Made by a program: the position numbers and the translations under genes
Notes under the pieces: generated by a model
The model's database searches: none
Told to the model about the DNA's origin: nothing
The model's input: only the letters and a program-made list of their open reading frames with translations
From: Verrucomicrobiota bacterium
Lineage (GTDB): Bacteria > Verrucomicrobiota > Verrucomicrobiia > Opitutales > UBA953
NCBI GenBank assembly: GCA_030830965.1
Contig: JAURLX010000030.1
Location: 1 to 64,000, forward strand
DNA length: 64,000 nucleotides
Direction of reading: 5' to 3'
Shown: positions 32,778 through 41,481 of the stretch, piece by piece
Layout of the letters: each line of letters opens with the position of its first letter
Position numbering within the stretch: the first letter of the stretch is position 1

Positions 32778-33718
32778 CCCGCGGTCCGTCCTCCGTCCTG
32801 ATCGGGCTGCTGCTGCTCGCCGTGGCGATGGCCGTCGCGGTCTCCCTGGGCTCGGCCGGAGCCGGCTGGGGCGAAGGCGGCGCGTTGGCGATGCTGCGCG
32901 CTCCGCGCGCGGCGGCCGCCGCGGCGGCCGGCCTCGCGCTCGGAGTAGGCGGCGCCCTCCAGCAGGGAGTCTTCCGTAATCCGCTCGCGGACCCCGGACT
33001 GACCGGCGTCTTCGGCGGAGCCCTCCTCGGTGCCGCGCTGCTGCTAGGATTTGCTCCGGAATACGCATGGGATCGGGCCTGGCACCTTCCGGCCGCCGGC
33101 TTCGCCGGCGCACTCGCGGCCTCGCTCGCCCTCACGGTCCTGGGCTCCGGCGGCGGGGCGGCCAGGCTCCTGCTCACCGGACTGGGCATCAACGCCTTCG
33201 CCGCCGCGGGAACGCTGCTGGTCGCTTCACTCCGACCAGGGGCCAGGGAGACGATCGCCAACGGAGCTTACGGCGACTGGCTCGGCACGTCATCGCCTGA
33301 GACGGTCTGGCTGCCCGCGCTCATCTGCCTCGTCGCCGCGGCCTTCGCCGTCCGGCTTGCGCCAGGGCTCGACCGGATCTCGCTCGGCGACGAGGTCGCA
33401 CGCACGCTCGGCTGCGACCCCGCCGCGCTCCGCCGCAACGCCGCGCTGCTGACCGCCTTGGCGGCAGGCGCGGCCACCTGCCTGGTCGGACAAGTCGCCT
33501 TCGTCGGGCTCATCGCGCCGCACGTGGCGCGAGCCCTGACCGGACCGGGCCACCGCCGCCTCATCCCCCTCTCAGGATTCATCGGGGCGACCCTGCTGGT
33601 CGCGGCGGACACGGCTGGACGGTCGCTGCCGCTCGCCGGCACCCTCCCGGCGGCGGCCGTCATGGCCGCGGTGGGCGCGCCTGCGTTCATCTGGATAGCA
33701 AGGAGCCGTGATGACTGA
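32774..33718 (+). CDS. FecCD-type ABC transporter permease
   Basis: This 314-residue permease of the iron-siderophore/cobalamin/heme importer family has about nine to ten hydrophobic helices. Typical segments are LGVGGALQQGVFRNPLADPGLTGV, LTGLGINAF, and the ATPase-coupling region ISLGDEVARTLGCDPAAL. The gene overlaps AsmA by 4 bp and the ATPase gene by 8 bp. No substrate-binding protein or TonB receptor is nearby, so the ligand cannot be named. Confidence 0.88.
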   Translation: MTRGPSSVLIGLLLLAVAMAVAVSLGSAGAGWGEGGALAMLRAPRAAAAAAAGLALGVGGALQQGVFRNPLADPGLTGVFGGALLGAALLLGFAPEYAWDRAWHLPAAGFAGALAASLALTVLGSGGGAARLLLTGLGINAFAAAGTLLVASLRPGARETIANGAYGDWLGTSSPETVWLPALICLVAAAFAVRLAPGLDRISLGDEVARTLGCDPAALRRNAALLTALAAGAATCLVGQVAFVGLIAPHVARALTGPGHRRLIPLSGFIGATLLVAADTAGRSLPLAGTLPAAAVMAAVGAPAFIWIARSRDD

Positions 33719-34391
33719 ATCCGTGGTCAGGACCCTGGCCCTGGGCGTGACGCTCCGCGGCCGGCGCGTGCTCGACGGCGTCTCGTTCGAGGCGAGGCCC
33801 GGGGAGACGCTCGCGGTGATCGGGGCGAACGGGGCGGGCAAGACCACGCTGCTGCGCGCGCTCTGCGGCCTGGTCGCGCCCTCCGTCGGTGCCGTCGTCG
33901 CGGAGGCGCCCGGCGGGGTCGGCTACTGTCCGCAGCATCCGCGCTGCGCCTGGGATTTCACCGTCCGCGAGATCTGCCGGCTTTCGCAACACCCCTCGGC
34001 CGCGGAAGGCTGGTGCGAGTCGCTGGGCGGCGGGTCGCTGCTGGAGCGCAGAATCCTGACAGTCTCCGGCGGCGAGCGACGCGTGGTCCATCTCGCCCTT
34101 GCACTGGCGGCCCCTGCCGAGCCTTTCGGAAGCCTGGTACTGCTCGACGAGCCCACCGCCGGACTGGACGCCGTCCGCCGCGGACGGGTCGGCGACGCGG
34201 TGCGACGGCTCGCCTCGGCCGGCGCGACGGTGGTGACCGCCACCCATGACCTCGCCCTGGCCGAATCATCGGACCGCGTGCTGGCGCTTTCCGAAGGGCG
34301 CATGAACGCGCTGGGCCCGCCGGACGCCGTGCTCAGCGACGACGTCGTGCGCGAGACCTGGGGCGCGGGGCCCTCGCGCCTCCGTCGCTGA
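33711..34391 (+). CDS. ABC transporter ATP-binding protein (iron/cobalamin type)
   Basis: This 226-residue ATPase pairs with the FecCD permease. Walker A is GANGAGKTTLLRAL, the Q-loop region is GVGYCPQHP, the signature is TVSGGERRVVHLALAL and Walker B is LVLLDEPTAGLD, followed by the switch His in ATHDLALAE. The ATG at 33711 is preferred over the GTG three bases earlier because an AAGGAG ribosome site lies 5 bases upstream. Its last 59 bp overlap the convergent glycosylase gene. Confidence 0.88.
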   Translation: MTESVVRTLALGVTLRGRRVLDGVSFEARPGETLAVIGANGAGKTTLLRALCGLVAPSVGAVVAEAPGGVGYCPQHPRCAWDFTVREICRLSQHPSAAEGWCESLGGGSLLERRILTVSGGERRVVHLALALAAPAEPFGSLVLLDEPTAGLDAVRRGRVGDAVRRLASAGATVVTATHDLALAESSDRVLALSEGRMNALGPPDAVLSDDVVRETWGAGPSRLRR

Positions 34392-35268
34392 GCCCGGGCA
34401 GTCGTCCCGCCCGCGCGGCGGCGAAGAGGTGCTGCTGGGCGAGTCCGGCGGCCGGGCCGAAATGGACACGGCCGAACATCTCCATACGCGCAGCGTCCCA
34501 GCCTCCGAGACCGTAGGCCGAGGCCAGGGCCTGGACGATCCAAGTGTCGACAGGGAAACACTCGAGACGGGCGAAGCCGAACAACGCGACGCAGGCGGCG
34601 ACCTTGGGGCCGACGCCGGGCAGCGAACGCAGACGTTCCAGCAGAGCCGGAGTCTCGAGGCGAGACCAGCCATCGGCCCAGTCGGGAGAGGACGCGAGCC
34701 GCAGGGCCACGCCGCGCACATAGGCGGCGCGGTAACCCAGGGCGCAGGCACGCAGCTCCTTCTCTTGTGCACGGGCCAAGTCAGCCCAGCTGGGCAGCGC
34801 CGTATGACCGGCGCCCAGGGGCGGACCGAACCCACGGGAGAGCGCGGCCACCATCGAGCGGATCTGCTGGATACGCTTATTCGAGCTGCAGAGAAAACAG
34901 AGCAGGGCCTCCGAGGGGTCCTGACGCAGGATGCGCAGCCCTGGGTGCACCGCCATCGCGGCGCGGAGGACAGGGTCGGAGCGCCAGGGAAGCCCGTCGG
35001 CCAGGCGCTCCTGCTCGCCGGCGGCGTCGAGATAGTTCAGCAGGGCCGGCTCGGTCGCGACGTCGCCCGCAAGCCCGCTCCATTCCACCGTCCCACCGGA
35101 GGCCCGCAGACGGGCGACATGACGGCCGAAGACGCCCGTCCACTCCCCCGGGGCGTGCTCGACCCAGCGGAAGGACTGTCCGCCGTCGAGCTGTTCGGCG
35201 AGGGCGGAGGAAGACAGCCCGCGCGCGAGCGCCAAAGGACGCCAGGAAGTCCAGCCGGGGCCGGCCAT
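34333..35268 (-). CDS. OGG1-like HhH-GPD DNA glycosylase
   Basis: This 311-residue base-excision repair glycosylase resembles OGG1/AlkA. The OGG1-type N-terminal domain (LDGGQSFRWVEHAPGEWTGVFG) is followed by LLCFLCSSNKRIQQIRSMV and the helix-hairpin-helix LPGVGPKVAACVALF, whose Lys is the expected Schiff-base residue. The catalytic Asp is in FPVDTWIVQ. The likely substrate is 8-oxoguanine. The Arg-rich end (APRPRSRARRRR) reads antisense into the ABC ATPase gene. It is the last gene of the tRNA-Asn/small-protein/lipoprotein run, 3 bp after the lipoprotein stop. Confidence 0.85.
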   Translation of the reverse strand: MAGPGWTSWRPLALARGLSSSALAEQLDGGQSFRWVEHAPGEWTGVFGRHVARLRASGGTVEWSGLAGDVATEPALLNYLDAAGEQERLADGLPWRSDPVLRAAMAVHPGLRILRQDPSEALLCFLCSSNKRIQQIRSMVAALSRGFGPPLGAGHTALPSWADLARAQEKELRACALGYRAAYVRGVALRLASSPDWADGWSRLETPALLERLRSLPGVGPKVAACVALFGFARLECFPVDTWIVQALASAYGLGGWDAARMEMFGRVHFGPAAGLAQQHLFAAARAGRLPGLSDGGARAPRPRSRARRRR

Positions 35269-35271
35269 GGC

Positions 35272-35781
35272 TCAGCGGCCGTCGTCAGGCGTGCCCCAGA
35301 GGAAGCTGTGCCGGGCGGCGAGCGTGCGGCCCGAGGCGTCGACGACGGAAAGCCTCCAAGCGACCGGCCGCCAACCCTCGGGACCGGCCTGGGCGCCCGT
35401 CAGGCCGACCGCGAACTCTCCGAAAGGGGCTGCGGGAAGCCGAGTCAGCGCGAACACATGACGCTCGGCGGCGACACCCTCTTTTCGCACGACCTGCAGC
35501 ACCAGCGACGAGCCGGCGGGCGGGGCGAAGTCGAGCTGCACGAAATAATAATGCCCGGCGCGGGAGGAAGGATCGGTACGCAGGGAGACGTGGACACCGT
35601 CGTCTTCGGGACGGCCGAAAGTGTCGCCGATGCGGGCGACATCCGCCGGACCGCGGCTCTTCTCCGCGAGGAGCGCTATCCCGGGGGACTCCACGCCGAA
35701 CTCCGGACGGCGGTCGCAACCGACCATCAGCAGCGCCAGCAGGGCGGCCGTGGGCAGGGCGCGGCCGACGGCTCGCGTCAC
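35272..35781 (-). CDS. Hypothetical lipoprotein
   Basis: This 169-residue protein has a signal with a lipobox (TAALLALLMVGC, Cys near residue 22) and a soluble beta-rich domain (HYYFVQLDFAPPAGSSLVLQVVRKEG; WRPVAWRLSVVDASGRTL). No family was recognised. The GTG start at 35781 overlaps the TGA of the upstream 39-residue gene as GTGA, which both fixes the start and implies coupled translation. Confidence 0.65.
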   Translation of the reverse strand: MTRAVGRALPTAALLALLMVGCDRRPEFGVESPGIALLAEKSRGPADVARIGDTFGRPEDDGVHVSLRTDPSSRAGHYYFVQLDFAPPAGSSLVLQVVRKEGVAAERHVFALTRLPAAPFGEFAVGLTGAQAGPEGWRPVAWRLSVVDASGRTLAARHSFLWGTPDDGR

Positions 35782-35897
35782 TTCTTGGCCTTCTTCTTGC
35801 CGGCGGCGGCGCGGGCGGCGTTCACGCGGGCCTTGCGACGTTCGAGATACGCGCGACGGCGGCGGCGCTTGATGACCTTGTTGAACTGTTGTCCCAT
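35778..35897 (-). CDS. 39-residue basic protein
   Basis: ATG at 35897 opens MGQQFNKVIKRRRRRAYLERR, continuing with an Ala/Lys-rich end (GKKKAKK). About half of the residues are Arg or Lys, with an initial short motif that looks conserved rather than random. Its size and charge resemble small ribosome-associated or nucleic-acid-binding proteins, but no family can be named from sequence alone. It sits between tRNA-Asn and the lipoprotein, with which it overlaps by 4 bp. Confidence 0.7.
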   Translation of the reverse strand: MGQQFNKVIKRRRRRAYLERRKARVNAARAAAGKKKAKK

Positions 35898-35955
35898 GAT
35901 GACCCCATCCTCCCGCCCCCGGGACGAGGGTCAAGGCGAAGGTTGCCGCCCCTCC

Positions 35956-36030
<75 letters not shown>

Positions 36031-36146
36031 ATGCGGAGGAAGGTGGATAAAGGCAAGGGTCGGCGGCGCCTGTCAAACCACAAAACGGCGGCCATTCCCG
36101 ATACCTCTGGACACCCCCGTGGGCTCCGCTTTTCTCGGACTCCGCC

Positions 36147-37127
36147 GTGCCTTCCCTGCGCTGGAACAGACTGCCAGACACGCCCAACGCTCCGGGCGCG
36201 GGAGGTGCCTTCGTCGGCGCGGCCGGTGAAACGCTCCTCTGTGCCGGAGGCTCGAACTACCCCGCCCGCCCCGGCTGGGAAGGCGGCCTGAAGGTCTGGC
36301 ATGATGAGGTGTGGACGCTTGCGACGACGCGCTCGCGCAAATGGACGCAGGCGGGAATCCTCCCGCGCGCGATGGGCTACGGCGTCGCCGTCAGCATCAG
36401 GCAGGGCCTGTTGATCGCCGGCGGCGCGGACTCCCACCGCCACTACCCCGACTGCTACGTACTCTCCCTGGCCGAGAAAGAGCTGCGCGTGCAGCCGTTT
36501 CCCTTCCTGCCGCGTCCGCTCGCCTACGCGGCGGGCGCTCTGGTCGGCAGCAAGGTCGTGATAGCGGGCGGCACGGACCGGCCCGACGCCGCAAGCGCGT
36601 CCTCGGCGGCCTACGCGCTGGACCTCGCGAACCTCAACGCGGGCTGGAAGGAGCTGCCCCTCTGCACGGGCGGAGGACGCATGCTGGCGCAGGCGGCCGG
36701 AACCAAGGACACCTTCTACCTCTTCGGCGGCGTCTCGCTCGCGCCCTCGGCGAAAGGCGTCGAGCGGGAGCATCTCGCGGACTGCCACGCCTTCACGCTC
36801 GGCAAGGAATGGAGGCGTATCGCCCCGCTGCCTCGCCCCTGCGCAGGCGCCCCTTCTCCGTGCCCGGTCCTGGGCGACCGGGTGCTGCTGGTCGGCGGGG
36901 ATGACGGAAGCCTGGCCGGAAAGGTGGAGGCGTCGCGGCATCCCGGCTACAGCAAGGCCGTGCTCGCCTACTCTCGCACGGCGGACGCCTGGTCGGAGGA
37001 GGGCGAGGGCTCCTGCGGACTGCTGTCGACCGGATGCGCCCGCTGGGGAGGCGGCTTCGCCGTGACCAACGGGGAGGCACGGCCCTTCGTGCGCTCGCCC
37101 GAAGGCTGGCTCATCAGGGAGGAATGA
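36147..37127 (+). CDS. NanM-like kelch protein (cyclically permuted mutarotase), cytoplasmic form
   Basis: This 326-residue kelch beta-propeller is related to N-acetylneuraminate epimerase NanM, which converts alpha- to beta-sialic acid. Blade motifs with GG pairs recur: LLCAGGSNYPARPGWEGG, LLIAGGADSHRHYPD, VVIAGGTDRPDA, FYLFGGVS, VLLVGGDDG. The start is GTG at 36147 and there is no signal peptide, unlike the next gene, so it probably acts in the cytoplasm. It opens the sialate cluster, 116 bp after tRNA-Asn on the other strand. Confidence 0.8.
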   Translation: MPSLRWNRLPDTPNAPGAGGAFVGAAGETLLCAGGSNYPARPGWEGGLKVWHDEVWTLATTRSRKWTQAGILPRAMGYGVAVSIRQGLLIAGGADSHRHYPDCYVLSLAEKELRVQPFPFLPRPLAYAAGALVGSKVVIAGGTDRPDAASASSAAYALDLANLNAGWKELPLCTGGGRMLAQAAGTKDTFYLFGGVSLAPSAKGVEREHLADCHAFTLGKEWRRIAPLPRPCAGAPSPCPVLGDRVLLVGGDDGSLAGKVEASRHPGYSKAVLAYSRTADAWSEEGEGSCGLLSTGCARWGGGFAVTNGEARPFVRSPEGWLIREE

Positions 37128-37173
37128 GGTTGGTGGTTGGCGGCGGCCCCGGCCGACGCTAATCAGGAAGCAG

Positions 37174-38217
37174 ATGCCCCGCCCCAGCGCATTGCCCTCG
37201 CTGCTTGCCGTCCTGACGGCCTGCCTTGCGGGGTGCGCGTCAGACCTGGCGCTGCCCGACCTTCCGGACCGGCACGGTCTGGGCGGCATGGCCGCGGCCA
37301 CGGTGCTCGCCGAGGATGGGACGGAGGCCGTCCTGGCCGCGGGCGGCTGCAACTTCCCGGACGGGCCGCCATGGAAGGGGGGCGCCAAGCGCTACTACCG
37401 GGACGTGCTGCTGCTCAGCCGTAGCGGCGGAGCCTGGAGGTGGCGGAAGATCGGCGAGCTTCCCCATGCGATCGCCTACGCCGCGTTCGCGCCCTCACCG
37501 GACAGAAAGTCCATGATCATCGCGGGCGGCTGCGACGAGAAGGTCCACCATTCGGCGACCTGGCTCGTGGGCGCCGACGGGAGCGTACGGAAACTGCCCT
37601 CGCTACCGGGGCCGCGCGCGTTCGCCGCCGGCGCTTCCGACGGAAGCACGCTCCTCGTGGCGGGCGGCTCGCACCGCCCGGATGCGACGCATGCCACCCT
37701 CCCCTGCGTCGAGCTCGACCTGACCGCGCCCGACAAAGGATGGAGACGGCGCGACGACCTCGGCACGTGGGGCATCCTGCCGCTCGTCGGACGGTCCGGC
37801 GCGAGCACCCTCGTCGCGTCGGGCTGCCGTCTCAAGGCTCAGGACGGCAAGCCCTTCCGCGTCTACGGCTCCTCCGTGCTGCACATGCGCGGCAGCGAAC
37901 GCAGGGAATCGTCGCTCGCCCGTCCCATCGTGGCCGCCGCCGGGCCGGGCATCCCCGCCGGAGGACGCCTGATCTTCGTGGGCGGCGACGACGGCGGGCA
38001 CTACCCCCGTCCGCCCGAGGACCACCCGGGACTCTCACGCGACATCATCGCTTTCGACGGCGTGACGCCGCGGGTGATAGGCCGTTGGCCCGGCCCCCTC
38101 GTGACCGCCCCGCTGGTGCGGCTCGGAGACACCCTCGTGACCGTCGGCGGAGAGGACCGGCCCGGCCACCGCACCGCCAAGGTGAGCACATGGACTCTGC
38201 CGGAGGCGTGGCGATGA
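37174..38217 (+). CDS. NanM-like kelch lipoprotein
   Basis: This 347-residue second NanM-like propeller has an N-terminal lipoprotein signal (LPSLLAVLTACLAGC). Blade motifs are AVLAAGGCNFPDGPPWKGG, SMIIAGGCDEKVH, TLLVAGGSHRPDA, LIFVGGDDGGHY and TLVTVGGEDRPG. As a lipid-anchored mutarotase it would act on sialic acid released outside by the sialidase, complementing the unsecreted copy. Its stop overlaps the MFS start by 4 bp (ATGA). Confidence 0.8.
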   Translation: MPRPSALPSLLAVLTACLAGCASDLALPDLPDRHGLGGMAAATVLAEDGTEAVLAAGGCNFPDGPPWKGGAKRYYRDVLLLSRSGGAWRWRKIGELPHAIAYAAFAPSPDRKSMIIAGGCDEKVHHSATWLVGADGSVRKLPSLPGPRAFAAGASDGSTLLVAGGSHRPDATHATLPCVELDLTAPDKGWRRRDDLGTWGILPLVGRSGASTLVASGCRLKAQDGKPFRVYGSSVLHMRGSERRESSLARPIVAAAGPGIPAGGRLIFVGGDDGGHYPRPPEDHPGLSRDIIAFDGVTPRVIGRWPGPLVTAPLVRLGDTLVTVGGEDRPGHRTAKVSTWTLPEAWR

Positions 38218-39449
38218 GCACGAACGCGCCTCGGACGGCCTGGATCGCGGTGGCGCTGCTGCTGCCCGTGGCTCTGCTCAACTACCTCGACCGGCAGCTG
38301 ATCGCCACGATGCAGAAATCCATCATGGCCGACGTCGCAGGCTTCGACGGCCCTGACAGGATGGAGAAGTGGGGGCACATGCTGGCATGGTTCAAGTGGA
38401 CCTACGCCCTGGCGAGCCCGTTGGCCGGGCTCGTCGCGGATCGCCTCAGCCGGCGCTGGGTGATCTGCGCGAGCCTTTTCATCTGGTCCGCCGACACATG
38501 GGCCACCTCCCTCGTGACCAGCTACGACCAGCTTGTCGTCACCCGCGCGGTGATGGGACTCAGCGAGGCGTTCTACATCCCCGCCGCGCTGGCGCTCATC
38601 GCCGACCACCACGCCGGCGCGACCCGCTCCCGGGCGGTAGGCCTCCATCAGGTGGGCATCTACGCAGGGGTCATGCTCGGCAGCCTCGGCGGCTTCGCGG
38701 CGGACCATCCGGACATCGGCTGGACCGCCTCCTTCGCCTTCCTCGGCGGACTCGGCGTCGTCTACGCCGTGCCCCTGCTCCTGTTCCTAACGGAGTCGCG
38801 CCGCTCCGGGGAGGAGGAGAGGTCGCCCGCCGCCCAGTCCCTGAAGGAGCTGCTGGGCGACCGCAACTTCCTGCTGCTGCTCGCCTACTTCACCCTCCCC
38901 GCGATGGCCGGCTGGATCGTGCGGGACTGGATGCCCAGCGTCCTGCAGAAGGAGCTCGGGCTCACGCAGGGGCTCGCGGGGTTCAGCGCCGTCATCTGGT
39001 GGCAGGGAGCGGCCGTGCTCAGCGCGATCGCCGGGGGCTGGCTGGCGGACCGGCGCATGCGCTCCACGGAGCGCGGCCGCATCCATGTGAGCGCGGCCGG
39101 CATGATGCTGATCATCCCCGCGATGCTCGGCGTCGGCCTGGTACTCGACCAGGGGTCGCTCCCGTTGGCCGTCGGCTTCCTCATGCTCTTCGGCCTCGGC
39201 TGGGGCCTGTTCGACTCCAACAACATGCCTATCCTTGCCCAGATCACCCGGCCCGGACTCCGCGCCACGGGCTACGGACTGATGAACCTGGTCAGCATTT
39301 CCTGCGGCGGCCTGGCCGACGTCGGCTTCGGCTGGCTGCGCGACCGCGAGGTGCCGCTGGACCTGGTCTTCGGGGGCTTCGCCGGGATCGCTTGTCTCTC
39401 GGCGTGGGTCGTCCTTAGCATACGCGTCCCGGCGCCTGCCGGCAAATGA
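38214..39449 (+). CDS. MFS transporter, probable sialic acid importer
   Basis: This 411-residue major facilitator has 12 predicted helices. The first reads WIAVALLLPVALLNYLDRQLIATM, the ACS/sugar-acid transporter style opening. The loop motif GLVADRLSRRWV is present between helices 2 and 3. Substrate cannot be read from sequence; sialic acid is inferred because the gene overlaps a NanM-like gene on one side and nanA on the other by 4 bp each. Confidence 0.8.
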   Translation: MSTNAPRTAWIAVALLLPVALLNYLDRQLIATMQKSIMADVAGFDGPDRMEKWGHMLAWFKWTYALASPLAGLVADRLSRRWVICASLFIWSADTWATSLVTSYDQLVVTRAVMGLSEAFYIPAALALIADHHAGATRSRAVGLHQVGIYAGVMLGSLGGFAADHPDIGWTASFAFLGGLGVVYAVPLLLFLTESRRSGEEERSPAAQSLKELLGDRNFLLLLAYFTLPAMAGWIVRDWMPSVLQKELGLTQGLAGFSAVIWWQGAAVLSAIAGGWLADRRMRSTERGRIHVSAAGMMLIIPAMLGVGLVLDQGSLPLAVGFLMLFGLGWGLFDSNNMPILAQITRPGLRATGYGLMNLVSISCGGLADVGFGWLRDREVPLDLVFGGFAGIACLSAWVVLSIRVPAPAGK

Positions 39450-40366
39450 ACGAGCCCTTCTCCTTCCGCGGACTCTGCCCCGCGACCCACACGCCGATGA
39501 ACGGCGATGGTTCCGTGAATCTGGCCGGCATCGGGGCGCTGGCCGCGCATCTCTCACGGCACGGACTGAAGACCGTCTTCATCTGCGGAACCACCGGCGA
39601 GAGCAGCTCGCTCACGCTGGCCGAACGCGCGTCCCTCTCCGACGCATGGGCCAAGATCGGTCCGGAGCACGGCGTGAAAGTCGTGGTCCACGTGGGTTCT
39701 AACTGCCTGGCCGACGCAAGGACGCTGGCGGCGCACGCCGAGCGCAACCGGGCCGACGCGGTCTCCATGATCGCCCCCAGCTACTTCCGGCCTCGGACGC
39801 TCGAGGACCTCGTCGCCTGCTGCGAGACGGTGGCCGGAGGATGCCCGCGTACGCCTTTCTATTACTACGATATCCCGGGCATGACGGGCATCTCGGGCTT
39901 TCCCGTCGACGCCTTCCTGGAGACTGCCTCCCGGCGCATCCCCAACCTCGCCGGAGTGAAGTACTCCAACCCCGACCTCGACGCCATGCGGCGCGCGGCC
40001 TCGCTGCAGGGCGGCCGATTCGACCTGCCTTACGGCATCGACGAGCGATACCTCGACGCGCTCGACGCGGGTGCGCGGGGCGGCGTGGGCAGCACCTACA
40101 ATTTCATCCCGGGCGTGCTGAGACGCCTCGTCGAGGCCCATGCGCGCGGCGACCGCGGGGCGGCCGAAGCCGAACAGGCCCGCGTGCCGGCCGTGGTCGA
40201 GACGCTCGCGCGTCGTGGCTACCTCGGCGCCGCCAAGGCCCTCATGCGCGAGATCGGCGTGCCCGTCGGGCCCGCCCGCCTGCCCAACGGCAATCCGACC
40301 AAGGCCGAGCTCGAAGCCATGCTCGGCGAACTGGACGCGATGGGCTACTTCTCATGGAAAGACTGA
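39446..40366 (+). CDS. nanA: N-acetylneuraminate lyase (DapA superfamily)
   Basis: NanA splits N-acetylneuraminate into pyruvate and N-acetylmannosamine. The 306-residue TIM-barrel aldolase has the GTTGES loop (residues 48-53), the Tyr-DIPG segment YYYDIPGMTG with catalytic Tyr141, and the Schiff-base Lys172 in GVKYSN. Dihydrodipicolinate synthase shares the fold, but the sialidase, epimerase and NanM neighbours point to sialate. It overlaps the MFS gene by 4 bp and the sialidase gene by 13 bp. Confidence 0.88.
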   Translation: MNEPFSFRGLCPATHTPMNGDGSVNLAGIGALAAHLSRHGLKTVFICGTTGESSSLTLAERASLSDAWAKIGPEHGVKVVVHVGSNCLADARTLAAHAERNRADAVSMIAPSYFRPRTLEDLVACCETVAGGCPRTPFYYYDIPGMTGISGFPVDAFLETASRRIPNLAGVKYSNPDLDAMRRAASLQGGRFDLPYGIDERYLDALDAGARGGVGSTYNFIPGVLRRLVEAHARGDRGAAEAEQARVPAVVETLARRGYLGAAKALMREIGVPVGPARLPNGNPTKAELEAMLGELDAMGYFSWKD

Positions 40367-41472
40367 TCCTGCTCCTGGCCGCGCTCGCCTGCGCGACCCC
40401 GATCTTCGCGCAACCCACGCTCGCAGGCGACGCCTCCGTGGCCGTCTTCGAGGCCAAGAAGAACCTCTCGCACGCCTCCGTACGCATTCCCGCGCTGCTA
40501 CGCACGAAGAACGGCACGCTCATCGCCGTCGCGGAGGCCCGCGACAAGGCGACCGACCAGGCCGGGAACGACCTCGTCGTCGCGACATCCAAGGACGACG
40601 GCGTCACCTGGTCCAAACCGCGCGTGGCCTACGACCAGGGCCAAGACAGCTGCAACAACCCTTGCCTCGTGCAGGATGCCCGATCGGGTCGCGTGTTCAT
40701 CTTCTTCCAGACCTTCCCGGCCGGGGCCCACGAGTTCGGCGGACTGCCCGCCGGGCCTGCCGACCCCAAGGGCACCCGCTGCTGGTACCTTGCCTCGGAC
40801 GACGACGGCGCGACCTGGTCGAAGCCGACCGACGTCTCCGCCTCGCTCAAGCCCGCCCATGCCGTCACGGTCGCATCCGGACCTGGCATCGGCATCCAGT
40901 TGCGTCGCGGCCCCGTCGCGGGTCGACTGGTGATCCCCTTCAATTCGCAGGACACGAAGCGCAACTTCGTGAACTGGGTGGCCTACAGCGACGACGGCGG
41001 CAAGACCTGGCAGCGTGGCGCCGAGGTCCCGCAGAGGGACATGCAGCTCAATGAAGTGCAGGTGGCCGAAACAGGCGACGGTTCGGTTTACCTGAACTCG
41101 AGGCGCTGGAAAGGCTCGGCGTTGCGCAAGACTTCCTGGTCGAAGGACGGAGGCGAAACGTGGTCTCCGGCGGCCGATGACGCCGCGCTGCCGGAACCCA
41201 CGTGCCAAGGTTCGCTGCTCACCCTTCCCGCCGGCGCCAAATCGGCAGTCTTCTTCCTCAATCCGGCCGGCAAGGGACGCGCCAACGGCACGCTCCGCCG
41301 CTCCGACGACGGGGGCCGGACCTGGGCCGAATCGACCCTGCTCTTCCCCGGCCCCTTCGCCTACAGCAGCATGGCGCCCGTCGCTGGGGGCATCGGCGTG
41401 CTCTACGAGCCGAACAGCAACACGGTCGTGCTCTTCCGGAGGGTGACCGGCCTCGGATTGGACGCCCGCTGA
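40354..41472 (+). CDS. Secreted exo-sialidase
   Basis: Sialidase releases terminal sialic acid from glycans. The 372-residue protein has a signal peptide (ERLILLLAALACATPIFA), the RIP motif at Arg44 (ASVRIPALL) and at least four Asp-box repeats (SKDDGVTW, SDDDGATW, SDDGGKTW, SKDGGETW, SDDGGRTW), which together define the GH33 propeller. It is a compact single-domain form. The 13-bp overlap with nanA shows tight coupling of release and cleavage. Confidence 0.9.
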   Translation: MERLILLLAALACATPIFAQPTLAGDASVAVFEAKKNLSHASVRIPALLRTKNGTLIAVAEARDKATDQAGNDLVVATSKDDGVTWSKPRVAYDQGQDSCNNPCLVQDARSGRVFIFFQTFPAGAHEFGGLPAGPADPKGTRCWYLASDDDGATWSKPTDVSASLKPAHAVTVASGPGIGIQLRRGPVAGRLVIPFNSQDTKRNFVNWVAYSDDGGKTWQRGAEVPQRDMQLNEVQVAETGDGSVYLNSRRWKGSALRKTSWSKDGGETWSPAADDAALPEPTCQGSLLTLPAGAKSAVFFLNPAGKGRANGTLRRSDDGGRTWAESTLLFPGPFAYSSMAPVAGGIGVLYEPNSNTVVLFRRVTGLGLDAR

Positions 41473-41481
41473 CGCGGTCGG

